Source: Bryobacteraceae bacterium (GTDB lineage Bacteria; Acidobacteriota; Terriglobia; Bryobacterales; Bryobacteraceae). Taken from it: 7,487 nucleotides of DNA. The notes under the pieces were generated by a model. It did not search any database. It worked only from the letters and a program-made list of their open reading frames with translations, and was not told the origin of the DNA. The stretch spans positions 1 through 7,487 of the forward strand of contig CANGVB010000163.1 in NCBI GenBank assembly GCA_947456995.1, given 5' to 3'. The position numbers and the translations under genes were made by a program. Numbering within the stretch: the stretch's first letter is position 1; each line of letters begins with the position of its first letter. Positions 4,834 through 7,487 of the stretch are shown in pieces.

Positions 4834-7487
4834 ATGAATCGGTCCCTTCTTTCGCTCCTGTTTCTTACGAGTTTTGCCTTCGGCCAGCAGAAGCAGGATG
4901 AGGCCTATACGGCAAAGATCCGCGAATTTACCACCGACAAGAGCTTCCTCACAGAATTGGTCGACCATCTCCCCGAAGGCGGCAAAGTTCCCAGCCCGGA
5001 GAAAATTCTCGGCTACATCGCTGGCACGCCCTTCAAACTCACCCATGCCTCAAATGTGCACAAATACTTCCGCGCTCTCGGCGGTGCGTCACCGCGTGTA
5101 AAGGTCTTCTCGATTGGCAACTCTGAAGAAGGCCGCGAGATGATTGTCGCCTGCATTTCCGACGAAGCCAATCTTGCAAAGCTCGAACGCAACAAAGAGC
5201 TGATGGCAAAACTTGCCGACCCTCGCAAGATGGACAACACTGCGGCCCAGGCAGCCATGAAAGAAGTGGTGCCCATGTACTGGCTTACCGGCTCACTTCA
5301 CTCCACAGAAACCGGTAGCCCCGAGATGCTGATGGAGTTGGCCTACCGGCTTGCGGTTGAAGAAACACCCTTCATCGAAACCATCCGCAAGAACATGATC
5401 GTCATGATCACCCCCGTTGCAGACGTAGATGGCCGCGAACGCATGGTAGACCTCTACAACTGGAAGCGCGCTCACGAAAAACAAGCCGCCCCGAGCCTCA
5501 TCTACTGGGGCAAGTACGTCGCACACGACAATAACCGCGACGGCATGAATCTTTCTCTCGCCCTCACCCGCAATGTCTGGAAGACCTTCTTCGACTTTCA
5601 TCCGCTGGTGCTTCATGACCTTCATGAGAGCGTCCCATTCCTTTACGTCTCCACCGGCATGGGCCCCTATAACGCCTGGTACGATCCGATTCTGATCAGC
5701 GAATGGCAAAAGCTTGCTTATCACGAGGTCGAAGAAATGACCAAGCGTGGCGTCCCGGGGGTGTGGACTCACGGCTTCTATGATGGCTGGGCGGCTAACT
5801 ACATGTTTCTCGCAGCCAACGGCCATAACGCAATCGGCCGCTTCTATGAAACCTTCGGCAACGGCGGCGCAGATACGAGGATGCGAACCGTACCCAGCAC
5901 CTCTACTACCCGCACCTGGTTCCGGCCCAATCCTCCGCTTCCGCAAGTGAACTGGAGCATCCGCAACAACGTCAACATGCAGCAGAGCGGCGTGCTCTTT
6001 GCACTCAACTTCACCGCTCGCAACAAGATGGAATTCCTCAACAACTTCTACCAGAAGGGCCAACGCAGCATCGCAAAGGCAATCACAGAAGGGCCTGCCG
6101 CCTACGTTGTACCCGGCGATACTCCTCGCCCTGGCCTTGCCGCAGACCTGATGAAGGTGATGGATCTGCAGAAAGTAGAAGTGCACCGCCTCGACGCAGC
6201 AGCCGAGGTGACAACCAAGGCAGGCAAACGCAGCTTCCCGGCTGGCAGCTATGTCATCCGCATGGATCAGCCTTACTCCCGTATGGCAGACATGCTGCTG
6301 GACTTGCAGTATTACAACGTCAACGACACCCGTCCTTACGACGATACCGGCTGGAGCCTCGGCTATCTCCGAAATGTAGAAACTGTGCGCGTCACAGATG
6401 GCGCAATCCTGAAAGCCCCGATGAGTCTGGTGCAGGGCGTGCCGGTCATCAGCACCACCATTGGCGGCGTCACTGAGTCCAAAGCCTGGATCATTCCGCA
6501 CACGGCGGATAACAATCTAGCCAGCTTCCGCTTCACTCTCAAAGACGTAAAGATGTGGTCGGCAGAGGCATCATTCGAAGCAGGTGGCAAAAAGTTCAAC
6601 CCTGGTGCCGTCATCATTCCCGCCGAAAACGTCGCGAAAGCAAGGTTAGTAGAAGCAGCCAAAGGCTTGGGATTCAAGATCACCGAAGTAGATGCGATTC
6701 CCTCAGTTGCCAAACACGAACTCGCAGCACCACGGATCGCCCTCGTGCATACATGGACCAGCACCCAGAACGAAGGTTGGGTTCGTTTGGCTCTTGAAGC
6801 AGCCAAGGTGCCCTACGACTACATCAGCGACCAGAAGGTTGGCCAGATGAGTGACCTGCGGGCCAAGTACGACGTGATCCTCTGGGGGCCGATCAATGGC
6901 ACCAGCCAACGCATCGTGAATGGCATCCCCAAGCGTGCCGGCGAACCGGCCATCCCCTGGAAGGCCTCTGAGCTTACTCCCAGCTTCGCCACCGGCCCAG
7001 ACCAGACAGACGATATCCGCGGCGGCATGGGCCTTGAGGGTGTTCTCAACTTGCGCCGTTTCGTCGAAGCCGGCGGCCTCTTCATGACTATTGGCTCAAA
7101 CGCCTCGATTCCGATCGATTACGGCATGATCGAAGGGGTGAACATCGTCCCCACACGCGAGTTGCAAGTGCGAGGTAGTGTGGTCATGAGCCAGGTGACC
7201 GACAAGCTCAGCCCAATCGTCTATGGCTATGACGAGAAGGTTCCGGTCTACTTCAACATCGCTCCTGTATTTCAGGTGAGCAGCACTGGCGGCCTGGCTC
7301 AAGGTGGCGGCGGACCAACCGCTGGCCCTTCGGGTCGCCCAACCGGCCGAGGTGGCATCAATGACCCCGACGTTGTTCAAGCTCGTCCTTATCAGGAACC
7401 ACCCCGTCCGCCCGCGCTTCGCCCGGGTGAAGAGCCGCCCATCGCTGCAGAAGTTGCCGAAGCCATGCGCGCCTACATCCCCCCCTC
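4834..7487 (+). CDS. secreted M14-family zinc carboxypeptidase-like metallopeptidase, 3' truncated by window
   Basis: The frame is open from ATG 4834 to the window edge: 884 full codons, no stop seen. Residues 1-17 (MNRSLLSLLFLTSFAFG) form a Sec signal peptide with likely cleavage before Gln18, so the enzyme is periplasmic or extracellular. The M14 domain spans about 70-345. The zinc motif HxxE is His156-Ser-Thr-Glu159 in GSLHSTETG. NNRDGMN (233-239) matches the substrate-carboxylate binding Asn-Arg region, VLHDLHES (259-266) holds the third zinc histidine (His264 more likely than His261), and Glu339 in RFYETFG is the probable catalytic glutamate. M14 enzymes remove C-terminal amino acids or cleave related peptide bonds. 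Downstream, about 420-490 and 630-800 (RIALVHTWTST onward) look like Rossmann or glutamine-amidotransferase-like modules common in long acidobacterial M14 proteins. A Gly/Pro-rich stretch lies at 818-868. The catalytic residues seem intact; substrate is unknown. Confidence 0.92.
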   Translation, partial: MNRSLLSLLFLTSFAFGQQKQDEAYTAKIREFTTDKSFLTELVDHLPEGGKVPSPEKILGYIAGTPFKLTHASNVHKYFRALGGASPRVKVFSIGNSEEGREMIVACISDEANLAKLERNKELMAKLADPRKMDNTAAQAAMKEVVPMYWLTGSLHSTETGSPEMLMELAYRLAVEETPFIETIRKNMIVMITPVADVDGRERMVDLYNWKRAHEKQAAPSLIYWGKYVAHDNNRDGMNLSLALTRNVWKTFFDFHPLVLHDLHESVPFLYVSTGMGPYNAWYDPILISEWQKLAYHEVEEMTKRGVPGVWTHGFYDGWAANYMFLAANGHNAIGRFYETFGNGGADTRMRTVPSTSTTRTWFRPNPPLPQVNWSIRNNVNMQQSGVLFALNFTARNKMEFLNNFYQKGQRSIAKAITEGPAAYVVPGDTPRPGLAADLMKVMDLQKVEVHRLDAAAEVTTKAGKRSFPAGSYVIRMDQPYSRMADMLLDLQYYNVNDTRPYDDTGWSLGYLRNVETVRVTDGAILKAPMSLVQGVPVISTTIGGVTESKAWIIPHTADNNLASFRFTLKDVKMWSAEASFEAGGKKFNPGAVIIPAENVAKARLVEAAKGLGFKITEVDAIPSVAKHELAAPRIALVHTWTSTQNEGWVRLALEAAKVPYDYISDQKVGQMSDLRAKYDVILWGPINGTSQRIVNGIPKRAGEPAIPWKASELTPSFATGPDQTDDIRGGMGLEGVLNLRRFVEAGGLFMTIGSNASIPIDYGMIEGVNIVPTRELQVRGSVVMSQVTDKLSPIVYGYDEKVPVYFNIAPVFQVSSTGGLAQGGGGPTAGPSGRPTGRGGINDPDVVQARPYQEPPRPPALRPGEEPPIAAEVAEAMRAYIPP

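Noticed and set aside
5293..6501. A 402-codon open frame on the minus strand opposite the carboxypeptidase gene.
   Set aside because: Its translation is rich in His, Val, Ala and Cys with no recognisable motif, as expected for the antisense of a GC-biased gene. The plus strand in the same place encodes a clear M14 peptidase.

Overview
The window is a gene-dense piece of a bacterial chromosome. It is moderately GC-rich by eye and has almost no non-coding DNA. The mix of a GH63-type glycosidase, Tat-exported amidase and PLP enzymes, and a large secreted M14 peptidase resembles Acidobacteriota of the Bryobacter/Solibacter type. That assignment is an inference from gene content; no rRNA or other marker is present.

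Layout: (1) positions 1-453, plus strand, hold the last 150 codons of a GH63/MGH1-like glycoside hydrolase. (2) Positions 418-4801, minus strand, hold a tight four-gene unit. In transcription order it reads threonine synthase-like PLP enzyme (3620-4801), Tat-type amidase-signature hydrolase (1976-3616), Tat-type threonine aldolase-like PLP enzyme (888-1967) and low-molecular-weight protein tyrosine phosphatase (418-888). The junctions are a 3-nt gap, an 8-nt gap and a 1-nt TAGTG overlap, so one transcript with translational coupling is likely. The phosphatase gene ends by overlapping the glycosidase gene tail to tail by 36 bp. (3) Positions 4802-4833 are a 32-bp divergent intergenic region with overlapping candidate -10 boxes. 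(4) Position 4834 to the window end, plus strand, is a secreted M14 zinc carboxypeptidase-like protein. It has 884 codons visible and no stop before the edge.

The minus-strand genes suggest amino-acid or amide metabolism. A threonine synthase fold enzyme is co-transcribed with a threonine aldolase-like enzyme and an amidase. The last two carry apparent twin-arginine export signals, so these two steps probably occur outside the cytoplasm and may not form a simple ThrC-to-threonine aldolase route. The aldolase-like protein departs from the family at several active-site motifs, and the threonine synthase-like protein has lost most of its N-terminal cysteines. Both may have drifted in substrate. 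With the neighbouring secreted carboxypeptidase, the locus would fit processing of peptides, amides or modified amino acids, but this is inference. No mobile element, CRISPR array, tRNA, rRNA or convincing intrinsic terminator was seen.
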